Origin: Scenedesmus sp. ARA3
Lineage: Eukaryota; Chlorophyta; Chlorophyceae; Sphaeropleales; Scenedesmaceae
Length of the DNA: 62,245 bases
Assembly (NCBI GenBank): GCA_004335835.1
Contig: RWJK01001939.1
Coordinates: forward strand, 1-62,245
Reading direction: 5' to 3'
In this document: in pieces, positions 1 to 12,468 of the stretch
Layout: each line of letters opens with the position of its first letter
Numbering within the stretch: the stretch's first letter is position 1
The notes under the pieces: generated by a model
What the model was told of the DNA's origin: nothing
Seen by the model: only the letters and a program-made list of their open reading frames with translations
The model's database searches: none
Position numbers and translations under genes: made by a program

Positions 1-123
1 GGCATACCTGCCCTTCTTCAGGTAGCGAGCCAGACGACCCACGGGGAACTGCAGGCCGGCCTTGGAGCTGCGGGACACAGCCTTGCCCTTGGCCTTTCCT
101 GCTGCCTTGCCACGTCCAGACAT
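1..123 (-). CDS. H2A: Histone H2A, 5' end only (runs off the left edge)
   Basis: The minus strand reads 41 codons from the ATG at 123-121 to the window edge. The product starts [20 protein letters not shown] and continues through the H2A hallmark [17 protein letters not shown]. This is the basic N-terminal tail and the start of the first helix of a core nucleosomal histone. The family is about 130 aa, so roughly two thirds is missing at the edge. No intron is seen. It is paired head to head with the H2B gene at 417, the usual arrangement in volvocine and related green algae. The codons are strongly biased to G/C-ending forms, as in the other histones here. Which H2A subtype it is cannot be decided, because the C-terminal tail lies outside the window. 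Confidence 0.95.
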   Translation of the reverse strand, partial: MSGRGKAAGKAKGKAVSRSSKAGLQFPVGRLARYLKKGRYA

Positions 124-416
124 GGTTGCTGTTGAATGTTTTGAGAGTGAAACAAGGAGTATCTGAAAGTGGTTGGTTGCAACGAAGCACGCTGAGGCTT
201 ATATACGCAGCAGCAAGTAATGGCAGTCGAGCCGGCGCTTTCGGTGAATCGACCTCAGCTCTGAGCTCGATCGGTGAGTTGAGCGCGACCGGCTCTTGCC
301 TCGCTTCTGCAGCTACTCAGGCCATATATCAGCCAAAGCTATTGCTGATAAACACATCAACGCTCTTTGCTTTCAACACCACGTATTTGACCTCGAGTCA
401 ACAACAGCAGTTCGAA
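124..416. promoter_or_regulatory. Divergent H2A/H2B promoter
   Basis: This 293-base spacer separates the two start codons. A TATATAA on the minus strand (199-205) lies about 76 bases before the H2A ATG. A CATATAT on the plus strand (323-329) lies about 88 bases before the H2B ATG. The spacing suits S-phase core-promoter TATA boxes. An open frame in phase with H2B extends back to 126, but it crosses both TATA elements and is best read as promoter. Confidence 0.75.
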
Positions 417-782
417 ATGGCACCCAAGGCAGCTGAGAAGGCTCCGGCCAAGGCCCCAGCCAAGAAGACCACCGACGGCAAGGCCAAGAAGAAGAAGATC
501 AGCAAGGCCGAGACCTACAAAATCTACATCTACAAGGTGCTGAAGCAGGTGCACCCCGACACTGGCATCTCCTCCAAGGCCATGTCCATCATGAACTCTT
601 TCATTAACGACATCTTTGAGAAGATTGCCGGTGAGGCCAGCAGGCTGGCTCGCTACAATAAGAAGCCCACCATCACCTCCCGCGAGATTCAGACTGCCGT
701 GCGCCTCATCCTGCCCGGCGAGCTGGCCAAGCACGCCGTGTCTGAGGGCACCAAGGCCGTGACCAAGTTCACCTCTGCCTAA
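417..782 (+). CDS. H2B: Histone H2B
   Basis: This is a complete intronless gene of 121 codons plus TAA. The N-terminal tail is Lys/Ala/Pro-rich ([17 protein letters not shown]). It is followed by the histone fold with the diagnostic stretches [40 protein letters not shown] and [20 protein letters not shown], ending in KFTSA. The ATG at 417 is chosen because upstream in-frame codons run through the promoter and the tail begins exactly as in plant and algal H2B. The product pairs with H2A in the nucleosome. A stem-loop 74 bases after the stop marks replication-dependent, probably non-polyadenylated mRNA processing. Confidence 0.98.
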   Translation: MAPKAAEKAPAKAPAKKTTDGKAKKKKISKAETYKIYIYKVLKQVHPDTGISSKAMSIMNSFINDIFEKIAGEASRLARYNKKPTITSREIQTAVRLILPGELAKHAVSEGTKAVTKFTSA

Positions 783-856
783 GCCCGTGGCTCGTTGCCA
801 GGCAGGTCGAGTAAAGCAGCTGCCTGCAGCTGCTGGCCTTGCTCAACACTCAAACT

Positions 857-872
857 GGTGTTTCTTAACACC
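857..872 (+). terminator. Histone mRNA 3' stem-loop (H2B)
   Basis: GGTGTT, loop TCTT, AACACC: a perfect 6-bp stem followed by ACCAAC, 74 bases after the H2B stop. The same element recurs after H4 (2808-2823) and, with one mismatch, after H3. Green-algal histone genes are known to carry such a palindrome in place of a poly(A) signal. Confidence 0.85.
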
Positions 873-1617
873 ACCAACTCTTTGGGAAGCAAGACCATTG
901 CGTTTCGCAATCGCTTGTGCTGACATCTCATGTTTTGTGCGTTTGAGACAGCAGTGGTGCCTGAGGCGGTGTGCTGCACCACGTAGTTTGGCCTTTAAAC
1001 AAAGTCATCATCAGTACTGTTGTCTCTTTCCTGTCCCTCTATTACTGCTGGTAAAACTGTCAAAGTCGCAGCTTGCACGCTGCTCTTGGCCATGGCACTG
1101 CACTGTGACATTGCTGCACACCGTGGCATGGGGTATGTGAGGCTTGGCATGCGCAGCTTGTCCAACATGGTCCCAGCAGCAACATTTTCAACATTTGGTC
1201 CAGTGCAACATGCAACCGTTGCAACATTTGCGCACGGATGACTAGTTCAGAGAAACGCTTTTGCTGCATTTAGGCGTACTACAGAGTGAGCATGCGAGTG
1301 GCCCCAGGGGTATTTTTTGTTTGATGCAGTTTGGAGGCCTGACAGGTGAAGTCCCTGTTATATTTCCTGTACCCTGAACAGCTTGCTGTACTTCACCTAC
1401 AAAACCGTCTAAATTGTTTCTTGGATGACTTGTATTTTAACAGCTGGTAAGGATTCTGGCATGCAACGGGCAGCAAATTCAAGCTGCACAACAGGCTGTG
1501 GCAGGTGCATCGGAGCCACTCCAGTGGCACTAAGGTCACGCCTTCACAGTTAACTGTGGTTTTAGAACAGCCAGTCCATGTCCTCCCACAACAACAAATG
1601 CTTTCCAACAGTATGGT
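873..1617. other. Tail-to-tail spacer between H2B and H3
   Basis: About 750 bases lie between the two convergent histone 3' ends. Only short frames with no family resemblance are present on either strand. I see no RNA gene, terminal inverted repeat or tandem array here. Confidence 0.5.
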
Positions 1618-1633
1618 GCTGTTGAAAAACACC
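1618..1633 (-). terminator. Histone mRNA 3' stem-loop (H3), one mismatch
   Basis: On the minus strand GGTGTT, loop TTTC, AACAGC lies 83 bases after the H3 stop. Unlike the perfect H2B and H4 versions, the second pair of the stem is G-G. This suggests relaxed constraint or a sequence error, in keeping with the broken start of the same gene. Confidence 0.7.
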
Positions 1634-1716
1634 AGTTTGTGAACCGTGGGCAGCAGGAGCTACTTGCCGCTGCTACACTGTACTGCGTTTGCCCAGGCTG
1701 CTGCAAGAAAAGCTGC

Positions 1717-2712
<996 letters not shown>

Positions 2713-2807
2713 GCAGCGCCTCCAAGCCTGCTGCGGCTGCTGCTGCTGCCTGTGGTGTGTGTACCGCTCAGGCAGCAGCAGTGGGTTTGCAAGCAACAAC
2801 ACAAACT

Positions 2808-2823
2808 GGTGTTTCTCAACACC
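2808..2823 (+). terminator. Histone mRNA 3' stem-loop (H4)
   Basis: GGTGTT, loop TCTC, AACACC followed by ACCAAC, 95 bases after the H4 stop. It is nearly identical to the H2B element, including the flanking AAACT before and ACCAAC after. Confidence 0.85.
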
Positions 2824-3333
2824 ACCAACCTGATGGGAAAATGGCTGAGAGTGGCTTCTTTTTTATGCAGCTAGTGCCACAGCGCTTCAGGCCCACGCCT
2901 GCAGCAAGAGGTTCTCGGAGTCTGGACTGCTGTTGTGTTCGCAGCAGGTGTTGCTTACAGTGTGCAGCACCTACAGCACCATCCCACTTGTAGCAATGTG
3001 CAAGCCATGCACTTTGATGTGTCAACATGTGATGGCCTGTTCAAAATTAAAAGTGTCAGGTGGGTTACATTCCTGCAAGCATGCAAGGACCACAACCATG
3101 GCAAACCGTTCACGTGACAAGATGACATGCAAGGCTGGTACAGCATGCTGTGTGTGCTTCCCTTCAACACCAGCAGATGATAATGTGTTTTTCACCAGCT
3201 TCGGTTGCCGAATACAACATGTTGTACTTGAGTTGCCCCCAGTTGCAGCAGCAGCCTGGTGGTACGAGTGCAGTTGCATAGGTGAAACCTGTGCACCACG
3301 TGCTGTCGTCACTGCACACTCGTACACACCGGC
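2824..3333. other. Spacer between H4 and the coiled-coil gene 3' end
   Basis: No gene is seen. A TGTAA on the minus strand (3069-3065), about 265 bases past the stop of the coiled-coil gene, fits the chlorophyte poly(A) signal and may end that mRNA. Confidence 0.45.
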
Positions 3334-6300
3334 TCAATCACTGTCTGACGCAGCCATCAAACGGGCAGCTGTCTCCATCACAGCCTGCTGCCGCTTGCCA
3401 CTGACCGAGCGCGGCACCCTGCTGCTGCCACCCACACCCGCAGCCCCTGCACTCTCACCCTCTTGCAACCGCAGCATACCGCCGTCTGCTGACTTCACTC
3501 TCGTCGACACATCTAGCGCATGCATCGCAGCAATGGTGTCGCTGCTAGGTGGCTCCTTGAAACTCACACTGCCCCTGCCCGCCATGACGCCGGCAACGCG
3601 CGCAGCGCGGCTCAGGGCAGGCCTCAGCTGCCGTACTGCTGCGCTGCCATGTGGCGCTGCGTGCGCAGATTCAAGCAGTTCACCCGCACTGCTTGCATGC
3701 ACCATGCCCGTACTAGCAGCAGACCCTGCTGGGTGTGCAGGGCCAGCCGGTGCAGCAGAGCCAGTGAAAGACAGTGCCCTGCGCCTGGCTGTTTTTGCTG
3801 CTGCTGCCGCTGTGTCAGCTGTTGCTGCTGCTGCCTCAACTGCCGCCGGCTTCTGCTGCACTGTTTTTGCGCTCAAGCTTTTCTGCAGCTTTTCTGCACT
3901 GTACCCGCCAATAGATGCTGCCAGCAGCTTGGCCCTGCTGCTGCTCCCAGCTTCTGAACTGCTCTGCTGCAGTTCACGCCCATTCTGGGATGGTGCGGAA
4001 TCCCGCTGCACAAAGCTGCCCACTCTGCTCCCTAAGCTGCCAATGTCAGCTGGCTCAGCATACACAGCACCGTCAGCGCTGCGTGTGTTGGATGCAGCAG
4101 CAGCACTGCGAGAGCTGCTCCTGGACAGTCCCTGCCGCATGCTTCTGCTGCTGCTTGCTGCGCTGATGCCTCCGAGCATGCCCACAGTGCCAACATCCTG
4201 CTCTCCTTCATCGCTACTGCTGCTCAGGAACGACATTGGAGCCACAGCAGCAGCCGCTGCTGCCGCCTGCATGCCGCGGCTAGGCTGCCTTGACACCGCA
4301 CGCGAGCCGGCACTAGACGGCATCTTTGAAGGTGCAGCGGAGCGCTCCAGAAATGCGGCATCTCTGATGCCTGCTGCTCCTGCATCTGCTCCTGGTGATG
4401 CCTCACCCTCCCACCTCAACGACCCTGATCTGCGGTATGCAGCAGGTTGCTGTGTTGCAGAGGACTCCACCCTTGCTGCTGCTGCTGCTGCTGCTGTTTC
4501 AAGCCTAGCAAGTCCAGAGCTAAGGCTGTGCCTGCCAGTGTCTGCGCCACCAGATGCACCAGACAGCCGAGCCAGCCCCTGCTCTACCAGTACTGCTGCA
4601 GCACGCTTGCTTGGACTGCGACTCAGCCTATCTGGTGATGCCAGACTCCCTGCCCCAGCTGGTGCTAACACGCTGGCTGTGAACCCCTGCTCACTGCCGC
4701 GCCTGCTGCTGACCCCAGCTGAGCCAAGCTGTCCGCCGCTGCTGTTGCCGCCGCTGCTTCTCCAAGCTGCTGGCCCTGCTGCAGCTCCATATGCACCACT
4801 GCCGTTAGCACTGCTAGCTCCAGGGAACAGGCTAGGGCTCGGCATGTCGCAGCCAATGCTCTGGGCCATGCTGGCTGCAAGGCTGAGCGCTCTGCTGCCT
4901 GCATCAGCACCAGCGCTACTGCTGTCAGACCAGCCCCTGCCCCTGCTGCCTGACCTGCCGCTGCTGGTGCTGCGCAGGCTGCGTGCCAGGTGTGCGGGAT
5001 CCAGACTGCCAAGCCCAGCAATTGCCAGCTTGTGGCTGCTGCTGGCTCTGCTGTGATCATCAATAGGCTGCTGCTGTGCCACCTGCTGCTGGCTGTCAGC
5101 AGCTCCACGCTCGGGTGCACCAGCCATGTCGGCATCACTTGAGTGTCTGTTGTTTGCGGCGCTGACTGTTGCTGCTGGCACCTGCTGCGCCTGTAACTGC
5201 TGCGCCTGCAGGTCTTGCGCCTGCTGTGCAAGCTGCTGAGTGTGCTGCTGCTCCTCTTGCAGCTGCTGCTGCAGCCTTTGAATGTCGCGATCCTTCTGCA
5301 GTAGAAGGGACTGCATCTTGCGGGCAGTGCCAGAAGGCTCCTCAGTCTCCTGCTGCTGCTGCTGCTGTTGCTGCTGAAGGAGCAGCAGCTGATCCTGTAG
5401 TTGTTGCAGCTGCTGCTGCACCCCAACTAGCTCAGCCCTGGATGCAGGAAGGCACAGCAGTGGAGAAGAGCAAGCAGCCAGATGCCAGCATCAATCATCT
5501 TGCGAGCTGTACATTGTATATTTGTCTGACAGCTACATGAGCAGGGGCAGCAGCAGCAGCAGCAGAAACAACAGCCGTCGCAGCATTAAGATAAGTTCAC
5601 CTGGTGTATACCTGCAAGCATGCTAGGGGGTTGCATTGGTTGCGGCATCAGTTACTAAAGCCCGCACCATCTACTGTTGCTGCTGCTGCTCACCTCACTG
5701 CCGCCTCACTAGTTTGCGCTTGCTGTAGCTGCTGCTTCAACAGGTCCAGCTCCGCGCGTTGGGCGCCGCCATTGCTGGCCGACTGCTGCTGCAGTGAATG
5801 CACCTGCAGCACAGCAACGTTGTGTTACATTACACAGCAGCTACTCGTCTGAACATATGCTTAGATGATACTTGCGACTCTGCTTGTCTGTCATCCATTG
5901 CAGGCCTGCTTAACTGTGACCAGTTCCAAAACGCACCACCGATGCACAGCAGCCGCGCCACCAACGTAACAGCAGCAATTGTTGCGTCGCACCTGCAGCA
6001 GGTGCTCCTCCTTTGCTGCCTTGGCAGCATGCAGCTCAGCAGTAACCTCCTCAAACTGGCGCTGCAAAAACTGCAGCTCGGCTTGCAGCTGCTCCCTGGC
6101 CTCAGCAGCTGCCTGTGCCTGACGCTGCAAGCCCTGCTCGGCTGCCTGTGCAGCCTCTGCTGCTGTCTTTGCTGCCTGCAGCTGGCCCTGCAGCTCAGCC
6201 ACTCGCTGACGCAGCTGCTCTGCCTCTGCTGCAGCACCTGTGTCTCGTGCTGTTGCAGCATCTAGCTGACGTTTCAGCTGCATCAGCTCAAACAGCAGCG

Positions 6301-6471
6301 TCTGCAGCGTGGCATCGCTGCTGCTGCTGCTGTTTATTCTGGTGGTTGCTGCGGCAGCTGCCACAGCAGCTGCCTCGGCTCTGGCAGCAGCTTCTGAAGA
6401 CTCGCCGGCAGCCAGCTGCTGCCGCAAGTCACAAAGCTGTTGCTGCAAAGCATCCACTTCGCCTGCTCCAC

Positions 6472-6517
<46 letters not shown>

Positions 6518-7179
6518 AGATAACAGCTGTTTTGACAGCGCTGCCAGCTGCAGCTGCAGCCCAGGTAGAGTTGCCAGCTGCGCTTCTTTCTCATCCAGCT
6601 CAATGCTCAACTGGCGCACCTGCAGTTGGAGTGAAGCGAAATATTGCATCGTCAGCTACAGCCAGCTGACTGTTGCTAAAAGGGGCAAATACAAGACAGC
6701 ACGCAGTCAATTGACTCATCGCTTTGAAGGCAGCCCCTGCAGGTGCAGCACACGGCACTAATGACTAGCCAAGGCTGTGGCATAGACGATCCCACAATGC
6801 CCATGTTCCAACACAATCCGAGAGCAGGGACCCCTCACCATTTGGCGCAGCGACTGCAGCTGCTGCTGTGTGCTAAGATCAACTGCCGCCGACTGCTGTG
6901 GAGCTGTTGCGCCGGCACTGCCCTGCGCTGCAGCAGCCTGCAGCGCTTGCAGCTGCCCATACAGCTGCTGGTTCTCTGCCTGCGCTTGGTTAAGCTCCGC
7001 ATTCAGCTCAGCTAGCTCAGCGTCCCGTTCAGCCAGCGTCTGCGCCAGCCTGTTCAGCTGCTGCCTGCTGCGCTCCAGCTGCGCCCTGCTGCAGCTAGCA
7101 CTGCTGCTGGGCGAGGTTGGAGGCGAGGCTGATGCAGCGGAGCCAGGGCGTGGCCGCCAGGCAGTTGGAATGTTGTAAA

Positions 7180-7237
<58 letters not shown>

Positions 7238-9135
7238 CCAGGAGCGCCTCGCAACATCCATGTTGACAGACTGCAACATGCAAAGAGCGCATAATCGCTG
7301 AGCACACATTTGACATGCAGTCATCAGCAGGCACGGCGCTCTGCAGCTTTCATCGTGCACGGCATCGCTTACCTTCCAGACACTACAATGCGGACAAGCA
7401 AGGATCGTGCCAGCACTACCGACGCAAACTGTACCCACCTCCAGCCGCAGCTGCAGTGCCTCCTGTGCAGCCGCTGCTGCAGCCAGCTTCTCCCCAGCGG
7501 CTGCTGCCTCCCTGGCTGCTGCCTCCTTGCCAGCAACAGCCTCAGCCAGCCGGCCTTCCAGCCTTGCCCTCTCAGCTGCAACCACCTGCACCTTGGCCTC
7601 CTGCTCCTGCAGCTGCGCTTGCACCTGCTGCAGCTGTTGCCGCAAGCCAGCAGCCACTGCAGCTGCATCCTGCTGCGCAGCAAGCATCTGCTGAACCAGC
7701 TGCTGGCTGCTGCCAGAGGCTGACTGCACAGCTGACAGCTGCTCCTGCAGCTGCAGCCGCTCACCACGCACTTCAAGCAGCTGCTGCCGCAGGTGTGCTG
7801 CCTGCTTGGATGCTGCCGCTAGCTGCTGCTCTGCCTCTGCACGTGCTGCCGCAAGCCCCTGCTCTGCGGTAGCCAGCTTCTGTTTCAGCTGCTGCTGCTC
7901 TGAATCCCGAGCGTCAAGTGCCCTCTGCAGCTCCTGCTGCCGGGCCGTTGCTCTTGCAGAATTTGCTTGCGCCTCAGCCAGCTGCTGAGCATGCTCCTGC
8001 TGCAATGCCTGCAATGCAACATGTGGTGAGGACATTGGCGAGGTTCACACGGATTACGTCCACCATTCGCAACACTTGCTATGCACATAGCAACACATGT
8101 CTGCACAGTGTTGCATGTGCCTAAAGGCAGTGCTGAGGCTCGAAACAACCAGCATTTCACAGCGCACCTGCATCTTTGTCTCTGCCCTCTTGGCGCTTGT
8201 AGCATCAGCAGCAAGCTCCCCGCGCAGGACATCAACCCTTGCCGCATGGCCAGCTGCCAGCTCTTCAAGCTGTGCTTGGTGCTGCGCTTCAGCTTGCTTC
8301 AGCTGTGAGCGGGCGGCTGCCTCTGCTGTTGACAGCTGCTGTGCCAGCTGCAAGAAGCGGCAGAGCGCAACAAGAGGAGGCGTTGAGCGCAATCATGATG
8401 GTACACATGTCATCAGACCGTAGCTGTGCCTGCTGGCAACTGAGTGGCAAGCAGGCACAGACACTGAATTCGCTCCTCTGCACTGCAGCTTTGAGGCACG
8501 GCCGTGGGATTTCAAACGGCCACACAACACATGCCTTTTCTGGCCACTGCCGCATGCGCAGACATGCAGGGAAGTGCCGCACCTGCTCCTTTGCCTCCTG
8601 CAGACCTGCCGCCTGCTGCTTCCACTGTCGCTGTGCAGCATCTAACTGGCCCTGCAGCTCATCTAGATGCACCTGCAGGGCCTCAGCACGCGCAACAGCA
8701 GCAGCCTGGCCTGCTGCTGCAGAGGTGGCAGCCTCCATGGACTCATTCACATCACCCAGCAGCACTCGCTGCTGCGATTCCAGCTTCTCGGCATGTGCCT
8801 TGGCAGCAGCCAGCTCAGGGCTCTGCTGTGCAAGCTGCAGCTGCAGCTGCGCAAGCTCCTGCCGCAGCTGCTCTGAAGCACTGGATGCTGTTGCAGCTGC
8901 AGCAGCTGACTTGTCTGCATCTGCCTTGACGGAGTCCAGCTCTGCCTTGCAGTTCTGCAGCTGCTGCTGCGCAATGGATGCGGCAGATTGGGCGTCCGAC
9001 AGCTGCAGCTGCAGCTCCAGCAGCTGCTGCCTCAGGCTGCGCAGCTCTGCGTCCTGCTCCTGCAGCCGCAGCTGCATGCTGCTGCACTTCTGGATCAGCC
9101 CCTCCTCACCCAGCTGCACTGGCAGCAGCTGCTGC

Positions 9136-9177
<42 letters not shown>

Positions 9178-11769
9178 AGCTCTGCATAGCCGGAGGCACA
9201 GCTAGCTCGCTTGGCAGGCGAGTGCGCAGCACTGCCAGCAGCGGAGCCCCAGGCCAGCATTGGGACGTCGCCAGCACACTGCACCCCGTCACTGCCGCAG
9301 CAGCTTCCTGGTGCCGCCACAGCAGCGCCAGCGGCAGCAGCAGCCGCTGCAGCGGTGCTGCCACCGCCGCTGCCATGCAGCTGCACAAACAGCTGGTCCC
9401 TGCTGCGCACTGCATCAACCAGGGCTGCTTTGGCCTGGTCGAGCTCCGACCTGCAGTCATCCAGGCCCTCAAAGAGCGTCTTGTTGTTGCTCTTCTCATG
9501 CTGCACTGCCAGCTCTAGGCGCACGTGCCTTGCCTTGAGGCCCTGCACTTCATCCTGCAAGTCGATGATCTGCCCTGCTTTCTCTGCACAGCCCTTGCAC
9601 TGTAGCTGCACTGCTGCCAGCCGTTGCTCTGCCTCTTGTTGTCCCTTTGCCACCTCTAGTCGGGCCTGTGACAGGGCTGCCTGCGCCTCCAGCAGCTGTG
9701 CACCAGAGGTGGCAGACGCTGACTCTGCTGCTGCCAGCCGTCGCTGCTGGGCATCTGCCTCGGCTTTGGCGCTGACCAGTTGAGCTCTGCAAAACAGGAC
9801 AGGTGCTTGTGTTTGAGATGTATGTGGCAGCAGTCGCTTGTCAGCAAACACAGCAAGCATTAAACCTGGTCTCTGCCATTTGATGTGTGAGCTGTGGCTG
9901 ACCACTTTGCTGGCAGCTGCTGTCTGTACAGCACAGCACTGCTCACCTGCTCCTGCTGAGCTCGGCTTCTAGTTCTGCCACCTTTTGGCGTGCAGCGTCT
10001 GCTGCCACACTTGCACGCTGTGTATCAATTTCAGCGTCCAGCAGCGCACGACGCAACCTGCATGCGGCATAAAATGCAGGACAGCTCATTGGGTGATTGG
10101 GTGATGAGACCTAACAGCAGCCGTCCGGCTGCATCTCTACATCAAATGCAGGACAGCAGCGCTGGAAAAGATGACATGCTGTTGCTGGTAGTGACAGGGC
10201 AATCTATGAAGTCCTTATCGTGTGCTTTCTACTATCAGCAACCCTGCCTGACCTTGCTGCATCCTGTTGTGCTGCAGATGCTGCGTTCCGCGCCTCTGAC
10301 AGCGCTGCATTGGCGGCATCACGCTCAGCAGCAAGCTTGGAGCTGTCTAGGTTGGCGCCCAGCGACTGCAGCAGGCACAGCGGCAAGCAGCGCCCATTAA
10401 CAGCAGCCAAGGATGCACAGGGAACAACATTGTTGGTGTTGATTATGCACCTGACTCTCAAGCACTGTGATGGGATGGGATGGCTCTAGTCTGCTGCCGA
10501 ATGTTACACATCCTTTACCATGCACAAGCTGCTGGGTATGTGCTTGGCCTTACCTGCTGCTCCATTACTTTGTGCATGGCCGCCTCTACCTCATGCAGCC
10601 TGCTGGTTGCACCCTGCAGCTGCTGCCTTAGCTCTGCATTGGCGGTTTCAAGCTGCTGCTGCTGAGAGGCTGCTGCTGCTGCGTCTGCTGCGTCTGCTGC
10701 GTCTGCTGAACGTTGGTGTTGTTGCTGTTGCAGCTGCTGTATTTCGGTCTGCTGCTGCTGGACAAGATCCTGCAGCTCCTGGGACGCGTTTGTCCTGTTG
10801 TGAACAGCAACACATATGCGGGTGGGACCACCACAAACAAGCAGTCATTGGCGCATGTTTTGCTTCAAGAGACAAGGATCCATGCACATGGCTTGCCCAG
10901 TGTACTATGTTTGTACCTTACACCTGCAGCAAAGCACAACAGAGCAGTGCTGCCATGGAGGTATCTTCATCTGTTGACAGATTTGCAAATCAAAGAAGGT
11001 GCAGTGTCACAATTTGATCAAGCACTGCCCACAGCAGGCTGGTATATCAACTCACCATTTGAGCAAGCGCTGCTTCAACTGCTGGTTTGCCAGGTGCAGA
11101 TTGAGAAGTTCTGCAGACACCGCTGCCTCGATGTCTGCTGATGTGCGGTCAGCACCCAGAGGCAGCTGCAGCACGAAGTCATCGATTGCCTGCAGGATGA
11201 GCTGCTGGCTGGAACTATCCACTGGCAGCAGCACGCCTGGGCTGGGCTGTGAGTCTGCTGCTGCAGCAGGTAGCAAAGCACAGCAGCAAGCATTGACAAT
11301 CTTTGAAATTCTGTGTCCACCACTAAAGGCACGCATCAACCTGCCATCGACATGGCAATACATGGGTATAGCGCCTTTTGAGTGTTGCTCCTGTAAGTTG
11401 AAAGCTTTTTGCGGCTCTGTGTAGAACAGCAACACACGATGTGGCTCACATGGCACTGCTGCCTAGCTGCTTACACAGCCTGCCCAGCCAACGGCCCCCT
11501 CACCTGCCACATCCTCGTGGTACGGCGGGCTGCAGGTATAAAAATGAAGTGTAAGAACCAATATTGTTGCCTGTTGCCTGAGAGCTGCAACCTGTTAGAG
11601 GGAGCTCACCTTGAAATTTCAAGCGCTGGAAGCAGGCTGCGCTTGGCTGTCCTGTGTTGCTGCTGCTGCCTGAGTGCACAGCGAGAACGTGTCAGATGTG
11701 TTGAATGATATACCTGCTGAAACATAAGCAACACTGGGTTTTGGCTGCACCTGGAGCCACTGCTTCCAT
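3334..11769 (-). CDS. Large coiled-coil protein of unknown function, 14 exons, about 2006 aa
   Basis: Exons, 5' to 3' on the minus strand: 11769-11714, 11651-11610, 11529-11504, 11260-11056, 10794-10554, 10365-10253, 10057-9947, 9786-8583, 8347-8168, 8008-7439, 7270-6839, 6619-5993, 5803-5694 and 5437-3334. Every junction is GT-AG and phases close to 6021 nt with a TGA stop. I start at MEAVAPGAAK (11769), the first ATG that feeds the chain; the first exons are the least certain. An N-terminal region (LILQAIDDFVLQLPLGADR) precedes well over 1000 residues of heptad-rich, Gln/Ala/Glu coiled coil with poly-Q insertions of up to 18 (7181-7234). The last 600 residues are Ser/Ala/Gly-rich and probably disordered. 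No motor, GRIP, kinase or membrane segment is recognised. A cytoskeletal, centriolar or Golgi tether role is possible, but nothing in the sequence decides it. Confidence 0.8.
7181..7234. repeat. (CTG)n tract, coding poly-Gln in the coiled-coil gene
   Basis: About 18 uninterrupted CTG units on the plus strand are read as CAG (Gln) by the minus-strand gene. Similar shorter runs occur at 6473-6516 and 9144-9176 in the same gene. Confidence 0.9.
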
Positions 11770-12468
11770 TGCGGGGCCTCCTCTGCTGCCCTGCTGCTCT
11801 GTGCGGACCCTGCATCTTGCTGCAACGGTGCCGCTGTTATGCAGCTATTACATCATTAATTTAAAATCTTGGATCAACAGGCAGCAGTCTTTGATTCTAA
11901 GTGTTTGTCGTGCTTGGCTGAGTCGAGAGACAGATGGTGTCGCGGACGATCCCTGTGTCCATCACCAGAGGCATCAAAAATGGCTATTGATAGCTTTCTG
12001 CTCAGGTTTTCCTGTGTCACCGGCGGTGTCATGTGCAGGTTCACTGTGGTTACATTGACTAAATTTGACCGTGTGTCAACAACATGAGAATAAGTTTGTA
12101 CAGCTTTCTGAGTGCACCCAACAGCTGCTGAAACGTAGCAGCCGCGAAGGTTATACGGATCCTTTGCCCGATACAGGCGGCCTTCAATCATCACATGGTT
12201 TGCACCCCTGTCAATCACATGATGGAGCTTCTGCAGACCCTGCAGCTGTGCCTCCCTTGCTTGACACCAAAAGACACGTGTATGATGAGGTGCACCTGCT
12301 CTGAGCTGCGAGACAAGCATGCGTCATGGCAGACCACAGCATCGACTTCGAACTTGACGGGTGGGCCTCTGCTAGCTCAGGAGTCCTGGCTGCAGGAAAA
12401 CATTGTGACTATGAATCGACTGGTGACAGCTGTCCTGACATCTGCTGCACGTCACTGCCCGTCTGCAG
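11770..12468. other. Spacer between divergent coiled-coil and helicase-copy-1 genes
   Basis: This contains the presumed 5' regions of both flanking genes. A 148-codon minus-strand ATG frame (12320-11874) resembles no family I know and has no splice context. A plus-strand ATG at 12326 (MADHSIDFELDGW) could be a replacement first exon for helicase copy 1, but no confident donor joins it to the exon at 12469. Confidence 0.4.

Noticed and set aside
126..416. N-terminal extension of H2B to 126
   Set aside because: The extra codons cross both TATA boxes of the divergent promoter and do not resemble H2B.
2933..5056. A 707-codon open frame on the plus strand opposite the last coiled-coil exon
   Set aside because: It is antisense to a phase-consistent exon and reads as Leu/Ala/Pro/Cys-rich low complexity. 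It is the complement of CAG/GCA-rich codons, as are most long antisense frames here.
11874..12320. 148-codon minus-strand gene between the coiled-coil and helicase genes
   Set aside because: It has an ATG and a stop but no family resemblance, no splice context and lies where two promoters are expected.
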